Shown here in pieces: positions 33,201-44,216 of a DNA stretch of 64,000 nucleotides. This DNA comes from Cherax quadricarinatus (Eukaryota > Arthropoda > Malacostraca > Decapoda > Parastacidae), in the NCBI RefSeq assembly GCF_038502225.1, contig NW_027197006.1, positions 1-64,000 on the forward strand, read 5' to 3'. The translations under genes and the position numbers were made by a program. A model generated the notes under the pieces. That model had not been told where the DNA came from, made no database searches, and worked only from the letters and a program-made list of their open reading frames with translations. Position 1 is the stretch's first letter. Each line of letters begins with the position of its first letter.

Positions 33201-35981
33201 CTGTGGTAGTAGGTTGGTAGACATCAACCACCCAGGGAGGTACTACCGTCCTGTGGTAGTAGGTTGGTAGACATCAACCATCCAGGGAGGTACTACCGTC
33301 CTGTGGTAGTAGGTTGGTAGACATCAACCATCCAGGGAGGTACTACCGTCCTGTGGTAGTAGGTTGGTAGACATCAACCATCCAGGGAGGTACTACCGTC
33401 CTGTGGTAGTAGGTTGGTAGACAGCAACCATCCAGGGAGGTACTACCGTCCTGTGGTAGTAGGTTGGTAGACAGCAACCATCCAGGGAGGTACTACCGTC
33501 CTGTGGTAGTAGGTTGGTAGACAGCAACCATCCAGGGAGGTACTACCGTCCTGTGGTAGTAGGTTGGTAGACAGCAACCATCCAGGGAGGTACTACCGTC
33601 CTGTGGTAGTAGGTTGGTAGACAGCAACCATCCAGGGAGGTACTACCGTCCTGTGGTAGTAGGTTGGTAGACAGCAACCATCCAGGGAGGTACTACCGTC
33701 CTGTGGTAGTAGGTTGGTAGACAGCAACCATCCAGGGAGGTACTACCGTCCTGTGGTAGTAGGTTGGTAGACATCAACCATCCAGGGAGGTACTACCGTC
33801 CTGTGGTAGTAGGTTGGTAGACATCAACCATCCAGGGAGGTACTACCGTCCTGTGGTAGTAGGTTGGTAGACATCAACCATCCAGGGAGGTACTACCGTC
33901 CTGTGGTAGTAGGTTGGTAGACATCAACCATCCAGGGAGGTACTACCGTCCTGTGGTAGTAGGTTGGTAGACATCAACCATCCAGGGAGGTACTACCGTC
34001 CTGTGGTAGTAGGTTGGTAGACATCAACCATCCAGGGAGGTACTACCGTCCTGTGGTAGTAGGTTGGTAGACATCAACCATCCAGGGAGGTACTACCGTC
34101 CTGTGGTAGTAGGTTGGTAGACATCAACCATCCAGGGAGGTACTACCGTCCTGTGGTAGTAGGTTGGTAGACATCAACCATCCAGGGAGGTACTACCGTC
34201 CTGTGGTAGTAGGTTGGTAGACATCAACCATCCAGGGAGGTACTACCGTCCTGTGGTAGTAGGTTGGTAGACATCAACCATCCAGGGAGGTACTACCGTC
34301 CTGTGGTAGTAGGTTGGTAGACATCAACCATCCAGGGAGGTACTACCGTCCTGTGGTAGTAGGTTGGTAGACATCAACCATCCAGGGAGGTACTACCGTC
34401 CTGTGGTAGTAGGTTGGTAGACATCAACCATCCAGGGAGGTACTACCGTCCTGTGGTAGTAGGTTGGTAGACATCAACCATCCAGGGAGGTACTACCGTC
34501 CTGTGGTAGTAGGTTGGTAGACATCAACCATCCAGGGAGGTACTACCGTCCTGTGGTAGTAGGTTGGTAGACATCAACCATCCAGGGAGGTACTACCGTC
34601 CTGTGGTAGTAGGTTGGTAGACATCAACCATCCAGGGAGGTACTACCGTCCTGTGGTAGTAGGTTGGTAGACATCAACCATCCAGGGAGGTACTACCGTC
34701 CTGTGGTAGTAGGTTGGTAGACATCAACCATCCAGGGAGGTACTACCGTCCTGTGGTAGTAGGTTGGTAGACATCAACCATCCAGGGAGGTACTACCGTC
34801 CTGTGGTAGTAGGTTGGTAGACATCAACCATCCAGGGAGGTTCTACCGTCTGTGGTAGTAGGTTGGTAGACTGTGTGGTAGTAGGTTGGTAGACATCAAC
34901 CATCCAGGGAGGTACTACCGTCCTGTGGTAGTAGGTTGGTAGACATCAACCATCCAGGGAGGTACTACCGTCCTGTGGTAGTAGGTTGGTAGACATCAAC
35001 CATCCAGGGAGGTACTACCGTCCTGTGGTAGTAGGTTGGTAGACATCAACCATCCAGGGTGGTACTACCGTCCTGTGGTAGTAGGTTGGTAGACATCAAC
35101 CATCCAGGGAGGTACTACCGTCCTGTGGTAGTAGGTTGGTAGACATCAACCATCCAGGGAGGTACTACCGTCCTGTGGTAGTAGGTTGGTAGACATCAAC
35201 CATCCAGGGAGGTACTACCGTCCTGTGGTAGTAGGTTGGTAGACATCAACCATCCAGGGAGGTACTACCGTCCTGTGGTAGTAGGTTGGTAGACATCAAC
35301 CATCCAGGGAGGTACTACCGTCCTGTGGTAGTAGGTTGGTAGACATCAACCATCCAGGGAGGTACTACCGTCCTGTGGTAGTAGGTTGGTAGACATCAAC
35401 CATCCAGGGAGGTACTACCGTCCTGTGGTAGTAGGTTGGTAGACATCAACCATCCAGGGTGGTACTACCGTCCTGTGGTAGTAGGTTGGTAGACATCAAC
35501 CATCCAGGGAGGTACTACCGTCCTGTGGTAGTAGGTTGGTAGACATCAACCATCCAGGGAGGTACTACCGTCCTGTGGTAGTAGGTTGGTAGACATCAAC
35601 CATCCAGGGAGGTACTACCGTCCTGTGGTAGTAGGTTGGTAGACATCAACCATCCAGGGAGGTACTACCGTCCTGTGGTAGTAGGTTGGTAGACATCAAC
35701 CACCCAGGGAGGTACTACCGTCCTGTGGTAGTAGGTTGGTAGACATCAACCATCCAGGGTGGTACTACCGTCCTGTGGTAGTAGGTTGGTAGACATCAAC
35801 CATCCAGGGAGGTACTACCGTCCTGTGGTAGTAGGTTGGTAGACATCAACCATCCAGGGAGGTACTACCGTCCTGTGGTAGTAGGTTGGTAGACATCAAC
35901 CATCCAGGGAGGTACTACCGTCCTGTGGTAGTAGGTTGGTAGACAGCAACCACAAAGGAAGGTACTACTGTTCTGTGGTAG
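30205..35981. repeat. 50-bp minisatellite, main block (about 115 units)
   Basis: The consensus unit is ggtactaccgtcctgtggta, then gtaggttggt, then agacatcaaccatccaggga. The left 1.1 kb is heterogeneous (catc/cagc, taggtt/tggtt and tattctg variants), whereas about 31900-35880 is nearly uniform, with a run of cagc-type units at about 33420-33770. Each unit holds two inverted repeats: TACTACC with GGTAGTA, and GGTTG with CAACC. The last unit before the LINE (cacaaaggaagg) matches the array type right of the LINE. Confidence 0.97.
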
Positions 35982-35983
35982 TT
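35971..35983. repeat. Target-site duplication, left copy, of the L1/Tx1-like LINE
   Basis: TTCTGTGGTAGTT stands here next to the poly(T) and again at 41882-41894 at the other end. Because the target is itself a repeat array, part of the identity could come from the array. Confidence 0.7.
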
Positions 35984-36001
35984 TTTTTTTTTTTTTTTTT
36001 T

Positions 36002-36925
36002 ATTTAAAACTTCATGTACAAATATTAATAGGTACATATATAAAAAAAAATGATCAAGGACAACATCAGTAAAACAATATATAAACACAAAACAATCCAG
36101 GCAACATCTTACAGTCTACTATATACAAGTTTTTATAACATATCACAATTTAAGAAGGAATAAAGTTATAATAACAAAGGCCACAAAATGGCTATTAATA
36201 AAACTCCTAAAATTACAACCTCAACACAATAATGCTCCAAGCTTAATGACAATCACCCATAATACCACTCGCAACAAATACACCAGACCTACAATATGCC
36301 TTATTAAGAAACCTGTGCTGCAACACAGGTGACCCATCATCCCCCCCCCCACTCACACACACACATTGAAAACTAACCCTATCACCAACCTGAATAATCA
36401 TGACATTAATTATCCTCAATTTAGGATTATTATGACACATGTCACTTGAGGAAACATTATTTACAACCATGAATGGTACAGGACTACCAAAATTACAATA
36501 CCTTAAATAAGAACAATAATAATAGGTAATTACTACCAAAACTGATGCTGGACCACGTTACAAAAAAAGGCAAAAATAACTCAGTGCTTCAAGGAAATAG
36601 TGAAAGGAAAACCCTCTCAAGAAAATTCAAATTCAATTGCAATACCAGTGCAAGTGGAACATAATACGCTACCAAAGAAATATACATGTTATATAATTTA
36701 TAGGTTATACATTAATACATGTTATATATTTAATCTGCTCCTTACACCTTCCCCATCAAGGGAACTAAGCAAAACTTATCTTGCACAACCTCTCATCTGG
36801 TCACACACTAGTACCTCCAATCACACCCAACCTCATCACTGCATTCCCAAGGAGGTGAGCCCGTTGAAATCCCCTGAACCCTCCCCCCGTTTTACCAACC
36901 CACTCACCCCGGCAGTTAAAGCCCC
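36002..36925 (-). other. 3' untranslated region of L1/Tx1-like copy 1
   Basis: About 920 bp lie between the ORF2 stop and the poly(A) tail. There is no long reading frame on the element strand. A C-rich run near 36341 borders a short CA tract. Confidence 0.7.
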
Positions 36926-39900
36926 TTATAACGCCAATAAATTCCCTATTGTTAGTCCTCTATAACCCTCAGAAAAATACTCTTCCCACCTTTTCCCAAA
37001 AATGTCTCTGTTGCGACACAAAGTTCGATAAAACGTCGCCGCCAAAGTCCTTCTCAGCACATCCCCACCCACCTTCCCCCTCATACCCCATAAAACATAT
37101 ATGTAGTCCACGATGACATATGCTAAACCTCTTACCACACTCTCCTCCACACCACTCATATCAAGACTCAACGCTCGCAATACCGCCACACCTTGACCCC
37201 CCACCCTCACCACTACCTTACGCATCCATACCCTGATGCACTCCAAACCTTCACAAAAATAGACGACATGATACGCAGTCTCTTCCCCACTGCATCTTCC
37301 ACACCCCCCACCCTCAATAACCCTCCTATCTCGGAGCATCGCTCCCGTTGGCAAAATCCCATGCAGGAAACGGTACATAACCTCACGCGCCCTAGGTCGT
37401 ATCCTTAATTTACTAAATCTTCGCCATATTACATCCCATGCATACATGGGGTAGATCCCTTCAACCGGCGCCACTACATGTCTCTCTAACAATTTACACA
37501 AAGTTCCCACCTTTACTTTTCCTGGTTCCCTGGCTAACATTAAGGCGCGTAACACTGTCTCGCATTCCTTCATTTCCGCCCCTCCATACCATTTCCTCAG
37601 GTGAGCATGTACCTTATCTAGCTGACCCTCCCTCCATCCACCTGCACTCATCACTTCCCTCTTAATAAACACACATTTCACGCGCTTTCTTAAGTCCAAC
37701 AAACCCAACCCTCCCCTACATACCGGCAATGTCACTACCTCCCTTCGCAACCAGTTGCACCCTGAACCCCACAAAAATTTGAACACCATTCTAAGAATAC
37801 TCGTGATCGCCGTTCCTGTTAACGGCATCACAGCCGAAACAAACCAGACTTTACTATATAGTAATACATTGATGACAATTACACGTTGCCTAAGGGTTAA
37901 ATGGTGAGGTCGCAGCATTCCCAACCGTCGCTGCACCTGTTCCACCATCCTATTCGAATTGCTAACCCTTGCAGCACTCAGGTCAGCCTCATACATGACA
38001 CCGCAGATTTTCAGACTCCCGGTCCTCCGCTGCACAACATCACATCCCCAATCTAATCTCTCTGTCCACTCTCCCAGCCCCATGATCATTGACTTTTCCA
38101 GATTTACCTTCATCCCAGTAGCTCTCCCAAAAGTGTGTACAACTTCCCCCAAAAGTCCTAACCGTGTCTCCTCACTTGCCAAAATAGTGGTATCATCAAC
38201 ATAGCCCACCAAACCAGGCCACGGCTTCAGCTCACCATCCCTCCCCCCCGTCCTTAGACGATCCTCCACCATCCTATAAAAGGGATCCTGAACACATGCA
38301 AACAATATTTGTGATAAAGGACATCCCTGCCGAAGACCCCGCTCCATGTTGACTCCCCCCCCCACACACCCATTGATTTGCACCCTTACCTTCGCGTTTG
38401 AGTACAACGTATCCACCCACCCCACTATTTCTTCGCCAAACCCCTGTCGTAGGAGAATATCCCTCAAAGCCTTTCTTTCCACCCTATCATAAGCCCCTTG
38501 CCAATCCAACGCCACCAACGCTCCTCTTTCCCTTTCCATGTCCTCCAGGAACCCCTTGATAATCCCGTGGCCCACGCTCATTGACCTACCAGGTAAACCA
38601 AACTGAGACTCAAACACGACCCTCCCCACAACACATTTAAGCCGATTCCCAAGAATTTTCGCAAATAATTTATAATCAGCACAAAGCAATGAAATGGCTC
38701 GATAATCCCGAAGGGTACTCTGCTGTTTACCCTTTGGGACCAACACCACCACCGCCGTTGCCTGAGATTCTCCCATCTTACCTCCGTCTTTCATGGCATT
38801 CATTAACCTTACTAGGAAACCCCTAAGCAGACCCCAGTGCTGTACATAAAATTCGCTAGGTAAACCATCGATCCCGGGTGCCTTACCCTTCCTCATGTCC
38901 ATAAGGGCTCTCCATATTTCCCCCTCCTCAATGACCCCACCCAGTGCCTCCCGATCACTCCTCCCCAGTTTGCACGGCACATACTCACATACCTTCCCAA
39001 GAACCTCACCATCCACCCCACTACTTTTCCCGTATTCCTCAAACCATCTATCTGCATATGCACTCATCCCCTTGGTGTCCCTTAATACCTGACCCTCTCT
39101 AAAACCCCCCACAGAAGATATGACTTGCAAACCCGGTATTGTAGTCGTTCGCTGTCGTACCTTCTGTCCTCGCAGCACACAAGCTGATGGCTTGTCGCCC
39201 CAGAGTACTTCGTCTAATCCCGCCTGTACCCGTACAGCTGCAAAACGTTCTTCTTGCAAATCCCGTATTCTGTCCTTCAACATGTGTATATCCTCCACCG
39301 GGTACACCCCGGCCACCGCCCCCCCCCCCTCGTAACAATTCCGTAATCTAGATTCTAAGTAATTTGACAAACCATACCACAATTGATTAATGCGTTTGCC
39401 CTCCCTCACATAAAAATGACGTATTCGTAACTTAGCCACACTATCCCACCATCCTACCACGTCTTCCTCAGTTCTTCTGTCGGCACAGAGCTGTTCCCAA
39501 AATATTGCAAACGCTTCCACTCCCTCCCTATCCCCCAAAACCATCGTGTTCAGTTTCCAATAACTTCCCTGCCTACGAGCCAAAGCATCCCATCCCACCT
39601 CCACTAATACCGCCCTATGATCGGAAGACACCATCTCTATAGTTTTAAAAGACTCTACCAAAACCCTCCGAGATAAATATAACCTGTCCAAACGAGCCGC
39701 ATATCCCCTTCTTATAAACGTATGTTCCACCTCCCACAGACCTCCCCCGAAAGCATCACGTAACTGAAGATCTCTAAGCAGTCCCCCCAAGACTGAGGAA
39801 AAATATCCCGCTCCTCTGGGTTCCACGTCTGTCTTCTTAATTACACAATTCCAATCCCCCCCCACAATCGCGACAGACGGTAACGTGCGTAGGTAATACA

Positions 39901-40051
39901 CGAGCTCCTCCCGCACAAAATCCATCTTCACTTTCACGTCACTTTCTGCTGGGGCATACACACACACAAACGCCACTCTCTCTCCCATCCACCATCCTTC
40001 CACACGTAATACTCTCCCCCCTCCCCCCCCCCTCTTTCCTATGCAATACAA
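36926..40051 (-). CDS. ORF2 of L1/Tx1-like LINE: endonuclease (partial) and reverse transcriptase
   Basis: This 1041-codon open frame is probably the largest real coding sequence in the window. Approximate residues: endonuclease GGDWNC 64-69 and SSDHRAVLVE 142-151; reverse transcriptase fingers PGIDGLPSEFY 392-402 and LRDYRAISLL 447-456; motif A ALDWQGAYDRV with catalytic Asp about 516; LRQGCPLSQILF 573-584; catalytic YVDD 617-620; C-terminal CGRCSGEETAYHVVYFC about 917-933, a C-X2-C-X7-H-X4-C motif like that at the end of L1-group ORF2. The first endonuclease codons are in another frame (39939-40208), so the assigned ATG is internal and follows a frameshift in a C-rich run near 40030. Confidence 0.9.
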   Translation of the reverse strand: MYCIGKRGGGGGRVLRVEGWWMGERVAFVCVYAPAESDVKVKMDFVREELVYYLRTLPSVAIVGGDWNCVIKKTDVEPRGAGYFSSVLGGLLRDLQLRDAFGGGLWEVEHTFIRRGYAARLDRLYLSRRVLVESFKTIEMVSSDHRAVLVEVGWDALARRQGSYWKLNTMVLGDREGVEAFAIFWEQLCADRRTEEDVVGWWDSVAKLRIRHFYVREGKRINQLWYGLSNYLESRLRNCYEGGGAVAGVYPVEDIHMLKDRIRDLQEERFAAVRVQAGLDEVLWGDKPSACVLRGQKVRQRTTTIPGLQVISSVGGFREGQVLRDTKGMSAYADRWFEEYGKSSGVDGEVLGKVCEYVPCKLGRSDREALGGVIEEGEIWRALMDMRKGKAPGIDGLPSEFYVQHWGLLRGFLVRLMNAMKDGGKMGESQATAVVVLVPKGKQQSTLRDYRAISLLCADYKLFAKILGNRLKCVVGRVVFESQFGLPGRSMSVGHGIIKGFLEDMERERGALVALDWQGAYDRVERKALRDILLRQGFGEEIVGWVDTLYSNAKVRVQINGCVGGGVNMERGLRQGCPLSQILFACVQDPFYRMVEDRLRTGGRDGELKPWPGLVGYVDDTTILASEETRLGLLGEVVHTFGRATGMKVNLEKSMIMGLGEWTERLDWGCDVVQRRTGSLKICGVMYEADLSAARVSNSNRMVEQVQRRLGMLRPHHLTLRQRVIVINVLLYSKVWFVSAVMPLTGTAITSILRMVFKFLWGSGCNWLRREVVTLPVCRGGLGLLDLRKRVKCVFIKREVMSAGGWREGQLDKVHAHLRKWYGGAEMKECETVLRALMLAREPGKVKVGTLCKLLERHVVAPVEGIYPMYAWDVIWRRFSKLRIRPRAREVMYRFLHGILPTGAMLRDRRVIEGGGCGRCSGEETAYHVVYFCEGLECIRVWMRKVVVRVGGQGVAVLRALSLDMSGVEESVVRGLAYVIVDYIYVLWGMRGKVGGDVLRRTLAATFYRTLCRNRDIFGKRWEEYFSEGYRGLTIGNLLAL

Positions 40052-40208
40052 ACGGGCCCGCCTCCCTGATCAACACACCCACTCCTCCTTTTAAACGCTC
40101 AGACGGCAACACATAAGCCTGATACCCAGGCACCACTAATTCACGACCAAGCTTAAAATTGTGCTCCTGCACAAAAGCTACGTCAACCTTATACCTATTC
40201 AAAAACAT
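39939..40208 (-). pseudogene. N-terminal endonuclease segment of ORF2, out of frame
   Basis: The segment reads MFLNRYKVDVAFVQEHNFK, with the catalytic Glu of the QEHN box, then GYQAYVLPSERLKGGVGVLI. It is the true beginning of the APE-type endonuclease, separated from the rest by a frameshift at a run of Cs (plus strand) around 40021-40032. Coding sequence may start a little further upstream (minus strand) at about 40280. Confidence 0.8.
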
Positions 40209-40318
40209 CCTGAAGCACTCCCGTTTAACACCATCACACAGACCATTAATATTTATTGTTACACACCTGAGGCCAGTTTAAGGTTTCCTTCCCCGCCTCA
40301 TGTCAAGATTCTTCCCTT

Positions 40319-41272
40319 TCAGACCGTTCCCCTGGACTGTGCCTTTGCCACAGATTCCCCCCTCCTTCCCAACCATCCCCCCCCCTTCTGTTGTGGCCCT
40401 CTCGCAGAGTCACTCTGGGTACCATAACCCCATGTCTTTTTCCCCGGCCTTTGCGCCGGTGTCAGAACATCGTCCGAATCTGACGCTGCTGCCTTTTTCC
40501 TTGTAGCTCCCTCAGTTTCCATATCTGAGTCCTGGGAGCCAGCACAATGGACTTCCACCTCTACCACCCTTAATCCGCCTCCATGCCCCTCCATGGCACT
40601 CGCACTGTCCACCACAGGTGCCACCTGATCCTCCCCTTCCCCACACACACCTTCTGCCCTGATCCCAGGGTCTTGTTCGCTGTAACTCTCCACCTCCGTA
40701 GACTGTAACATAGCCTGTATCACCGTCTCCAACTCCTCCTCAATAGCCTTCACTGCCGCGCCCTCCTGTACCTCCTCACTTGACAACTGTACTGTTGATG
40801 GGCCAGGTGATTCATGGATCACCACTTCTTCCGATTCCCCAGGAGGAGCCACCACCACTTCACTCCACATGCGACCACGCCCTCCTCCTTGCACCCGTTC
40901 TTCTTTAGGCATCGGGTGCTCATGCGCAGGTGCTCCGCCCCTTGCCGGCCCAGGAGCCACTGTTGATGGGCCAGGTGATTCATGGATCACCACTTCTTCC
41001 GATTCCACTGGAGGAGCCACTACCTCTTCACTCCACATGCGACCACGCCCTCCTCCTTGCCCCCGTTCTTCCTTAGGCATCGGGTGCTCATGCGCAGGTG
41101 CTCCGCCCCTTGCCGGCCCAGGAGCCATACTCCGCTTGCCACAGTCTGCCGCCATATGGTCAAATTCGCCACACAGTCGGCACGTACGTCTCTGCCCCGC
41201 ATACGCTACCATTACCTGGGTTCTAAACTCTTCGAGATATACATACGAGGGTATAGGATGCCTAAGCGTCAT
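40319..41272 (-). pseudogene. ORF1, second part: CCHC knuckle and acidic/Pro-rich tail
   Basis: The frame begins with MTLRHPIPSYVYLEEFRTQV and includes CRLCGEFDHMAADC, a C-X2-C-X4-H-X4-C zinc knuckle as in Tx1-type ORF1 proteins. A disordered tail follows with an in-frame tandem duplication of 168 bp (40791-40958 and 40959-41126), that is, 56 residues including HEHPMPKEERGQGGGRGRMW repeated. The tail ends with basic patches and DSDSARGPQQKGGGW. This frame is separated from the first part of ORF1 by a frameshift near 41290. Confidence 0.8.
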
Positions 41273-41291
41273 CTTGAGATTAAAAGAACCC

Positions 41292-41711
41292 TCAGGAAAT
41301 CCTGTGTAAGCACCATTTTACCCATTTGCCAGGTTGGGCCAGATGTACAGTTCCATAACGTTCGAAAACATTTCGAATATCTACCTCATCAGCCTCAAAA
41401 GGCACGTTGCGGAGCTTAACCCACGAATAATGTCGTGATACATCAATCAACTTGACCCTCACTGCCGGTGTTACAGTAATGCTGACATCTTGGTAACGAT
41501 CAACCAAAGCCTCGTATACTTGAGCAGTTAGCACTTTCACGAAAATTCTATATACACCGTTCAGTGCCACTCCATATAAATCCTCGTCTCTGATGCCATA
41601 TGTCTCTCGTATAATTTTGGGCAATAACACATCGACTGACGTAGGTGTTAAAGCCCCACTAATAAGTTCAATGCCCACAGTATTCACTCTCCTGCGCACA
41701 CCTGGCGCCAT
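41292..41711 (-). pseudogene. ORF1, first part: N-terminal domain of L1/Tx1-like LINE
   Basis: The frame starts MAPGVRRRVNTVGIELI and contains VDVLLPKIIRETYGI, GVALNGVYRIFVKVL and WVKLRNVPFEADEVDIRNVF, the last resembling an RRM-type RNA-binding fold. The same blocks occur in copy 2 (52490-51687), where they run uninterrupted into the zinc knuckle, so the break here is a frameshift. The ATG is in a plausible position, about 170 bp inside the element. Confidence 0.8.
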
Positions 41712-41881
41712 GTCGTTGACTGATTAGCTCGTCTGGGAAACAGTAGAGGGGTGCAAAGCACGTCCGCACTCTACCTCATCCAGGCAGCGAATGCACAACA
41801 CCTCCTCGTACCACTGCTGTCAGGTTACTGAGGAGCGTCAGGCAAGGGGGTCTGCACGGCCCAATAGCGATGCAGACAATC

Positions 41882-42455
41882 TTCTGTGGTAGTTGGCTGG
41901 TTGACAGCAACCACCCTGGGGGATACTACCATCCTGTGGTAGTAGGTTGGTAGACAGCAACCACAAAGGAAGGTACTACCGTCCTGTGGTAGTTGGCTGG
42001 TTGACAGCAACCACCCTGGGTGATACTACCATCCTGTGGTAGTAGGTTGGTAGACAGCAACCACAAAGGATGGTACTACCGTCCTGTGGTAGTTGGCTGG
42101 TTGACAGCAACCATCCTGGGAGGTGCTTCCTTCCTATGGTAGTAGGTTGGTAGACAGCAACCACCCAGAGAGGTACTACCGTCCTGTTGTAGTAGGATGG
42201 TAGACAGCAATAACCCAGGGAGATACTATCGTCCTGTCGAAGTAGGTTGGTAAACAGCTACCACCAAGGGAGGTACTACCGTCCTGTGATAGTAGGTTAG
42301 TGGACAGCAATCACCCAAAGAGGTACTACCGTCCTTTGGTAGAAGGTTGGTAAACAGCAACCACCAAGGGAGGTACTACCTTCATGTGATAGTAGGTTAG
42401 TAGACAGCAACCACCTAGGGAGGTACTACTGTCCTGCGGTAGGTTAGTAGACAGC
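41882..42455. repeat. 50-bp minisatellite, second block (degenerate edge)
   Basis: The array resumes after the LINE. Units alternate between a 'tggctggttgacagcaacca' type and a 'cacaaaggaagg' type over about 41882-42110, giving a 100-bp two-unit period, and then decay. Confidence 0.92.
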
Positions 42456-43210
42456 TGTAACTTAAATAAAGTGGTCCTGGCTCTTAAAGGCTGCTCACAC
42501 TGCTGTCTAAATGTTATAAAATTACACTGAAAACACAAACTTTTGGGCCAGCATGTACTCATATATTAAGCACTATTAATTATTAGGAAGGAAGGACAAA
42601 AACTCACTTATATAAAAATATATCTATATTAATTGTAACTTATATACAACTTACAATCTACTCCAAAAAACCACTATACTACAGTTCACATTAGCTCTCT
42701 AGCACACTGCTACTAATGAGTTAAACAAAATAAATGATCAGTGAGGCTTCATGACATACGCCTCCCCTTTTCACTTCTGCCTGGTATACTAATTACCAGC
42801 AAGCAAAGCACCATACACTTAAATTAAACATATACACCTAGAGAATACAGTAAAAAAATTACCAAAATTACCTACTCAAACTACCGCCCAACCATGATGA
42901 CTTTACCCCCGTCCCTCTCAAGAAAGGTTCCTTGATGTTGGTGAGAGGTTCTTGATCTAGGAAATTGGATCTGTCCTCCGGTTCCCTGAATTAAGCCTGA
43001 AAACCTTCCACATCTCCTTCCCCTCCACATGCTCTGCATAATCCTACTGGTTTAGCGCTCCCCTTAATTATATAACATATAATTTACCCCCGTCACCACC
43101 CTACTCTTACTAAACTAAACACACCTCTCACCTGCTCCTGTCCTGACCACTGCCTGACTGACAGGAATAAAATGAGTTCGCTTTCAGTTCAGTCCCGGAA
43201 CTACGTTACA
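42456..43210. mobile_element. Possible solo LTR interrupting the 50-bp array
   Basis: The segment separating two array blocks begins TGTAACTTAAATAAAG and ends CGGAACTACGTTACA, so its ends are TG...CA with a 6-bp inverted pair TGTAAC/GTTACA. There is no long reading frame. I cannot see a target duplication, and an embedded SINE-like fragment (42915-43040) implies a composite history. The solo-LTR reading is tentative. Confidence 0.35.
42915..43040 (-). repeat. Dispersed SINE-like repeat fragment
   Basis: The reverse complement of this segment matches 62965-63115 closely, through aggcttaattcagggaacc, agatccaatttcctagatc and ctcaccaacatcaaggaacc. Two copies in one window in opposite orientation show that it is dispersed. 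It resembles a repeat I associate with decapod sequences. Confidence 0.75.
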
Positions 43211-43225
43211 TAAAATATTTTTTCT

Positions 43226-43585
43226 GCATGTCACTGCATAACAGCAACCACCTAGAGAGGTATTACCGTCCTGTGGTAGTACGCTGGTAGAAAGCAACCA
43301 CCTAGAGAGGTACTACCGTCCTGTGGTAGTACGCTGGTAGAAAGCAACCACCTAGAGAGGTACTACCGTCCTGTGGTAGTACGCTGGTAGAAAGCAACCA
43401 CCTAGGGAGGTACTACCGTCCTGTGGTAGTACGCTGGTAGAAAGCAACCACCTAGAGAGGTACTACCGTCCTGTGGTGGTACGCTGGTAGAAAGCAACCA
43501 CCTAGGGAGGTACTACCGTCCTGGGGTAGTAGGTTAGTAGACACCAATCACCCAGGGAGGTACAACCGTCCTGCCGAGTGAGTGT
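43226..43585. repeat. 50-bp minisatellite, third block
   Basis: About seven units of a distinct subtype, gtagtacgctggtagaaagc plus aaccacctagagagg. Here the inverted repeat is 8 bp long (GTACTACC with GGTAGTAC). Confidence 0.93.
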
Positions 43586-43720
43586 GAAATTAAAGCCTGT
43601 AATTGTTTTACAAGACGGTAGGATTACTGGTGTCTTTTTCTGTGTCTTAAACTTGCCATAGTTCAGGTACATCTCGTTACTTCTACTTACACTTAGGCCA
43701 TACTACACATGCATGTGTAA

Positions 43721-43721
<1 letters not shown>

Positions 43722-43790
<69 letters not shown>
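43722..43790. repeat. (TA)n microsatellite
   Basis: This is an uninterrupted AT run ending at the left terminal inverted repeat of the next element. A shorter AT run lies at the other end (44182-44203), continued by CA units to about 44222. Confidence 0.97.
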
Positions 43791-43795
<5 letters not shown>

Positions 43796-44181
43796 GTGCC
43801 GAATAGGCAGAACTTGCGATCTTGGCTTAAATAGCAACGCTCATCTTGCCATATAGGACAAGTGAAAATTTGTGTATGCAATAATTTCTCCAAAATTATT
43901 CTGAATCTAACGAAAAAAAATATATTTCACTGTATTTGTTTAGTATTAAATTATTGTAAACAAATCTAAAATATATTTAGTTAGGTTAGGCTAAAATAAA
44001 TTACTCTTGGTATAATAAGGTTAGGTAAGTTTTCTAAGATTCTTTTGGTGCAAAATTAAAAATTTTTACATTATCATTAATGAAAAAAATATATCTTTAA
44101 ACGTACAAGAGAAAATTTTAGAATGGACTTAATTTTAAATGAGTTCTTGCTAATTGACCAGTTTTACATATTCGGCACGAC

Positions 44182-44183
<2 letters not shown>
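43791..44183. mobile_element. Short element with 15-bp terminal inverted repeats (MITE-like)
   Basis: The left end atgtcgtgccgaata and the right end tattcggcacgacat are perfect inverted repeats, and both sides continue into (TA)n. The interior is AT-rich and non-coding, with no transposase. Such structure with TA at the boundaries fits a non-autonomous Tc1/mariner-type element, but no superfamily can be proven from the ends alone. Confidence 0.7.

Positions 44184-44216
<33 letters not shown>

Larger units (their letters stand above)
35982..41881 (-). mobile_element. L1/Tx1-like LINE, copy 1 (near full-length, minus strand)
   Basis: On the minus strand the order is a short 5' region (41881-41712), ORF1 with an RRM-like part and a CCHC knuckle, ORF2 with endonuclease, reverse transcriptase and a C-terminal Cys/His motif, about 900 bp of 3' region and a poly(A) tail, seen as a 20-base T run at 35982-36001. 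It lies inside the 50-bp minisatellite with a 13-bp flanking duplication. Only about two frameshifts are visible, so it is a fairly young copy. The L1/Tx1 grouping is inferred from the poly(A) tail, the ORF1 knuckle and the reverse transcriptase motifs. Confidence 0.88.

Noticed and set aside
30205..35981. CRISPR-like regular spacing
   Set aside because: The whole 50-bp unit repeats without variable spacers, in a eukaryotic repeat context.
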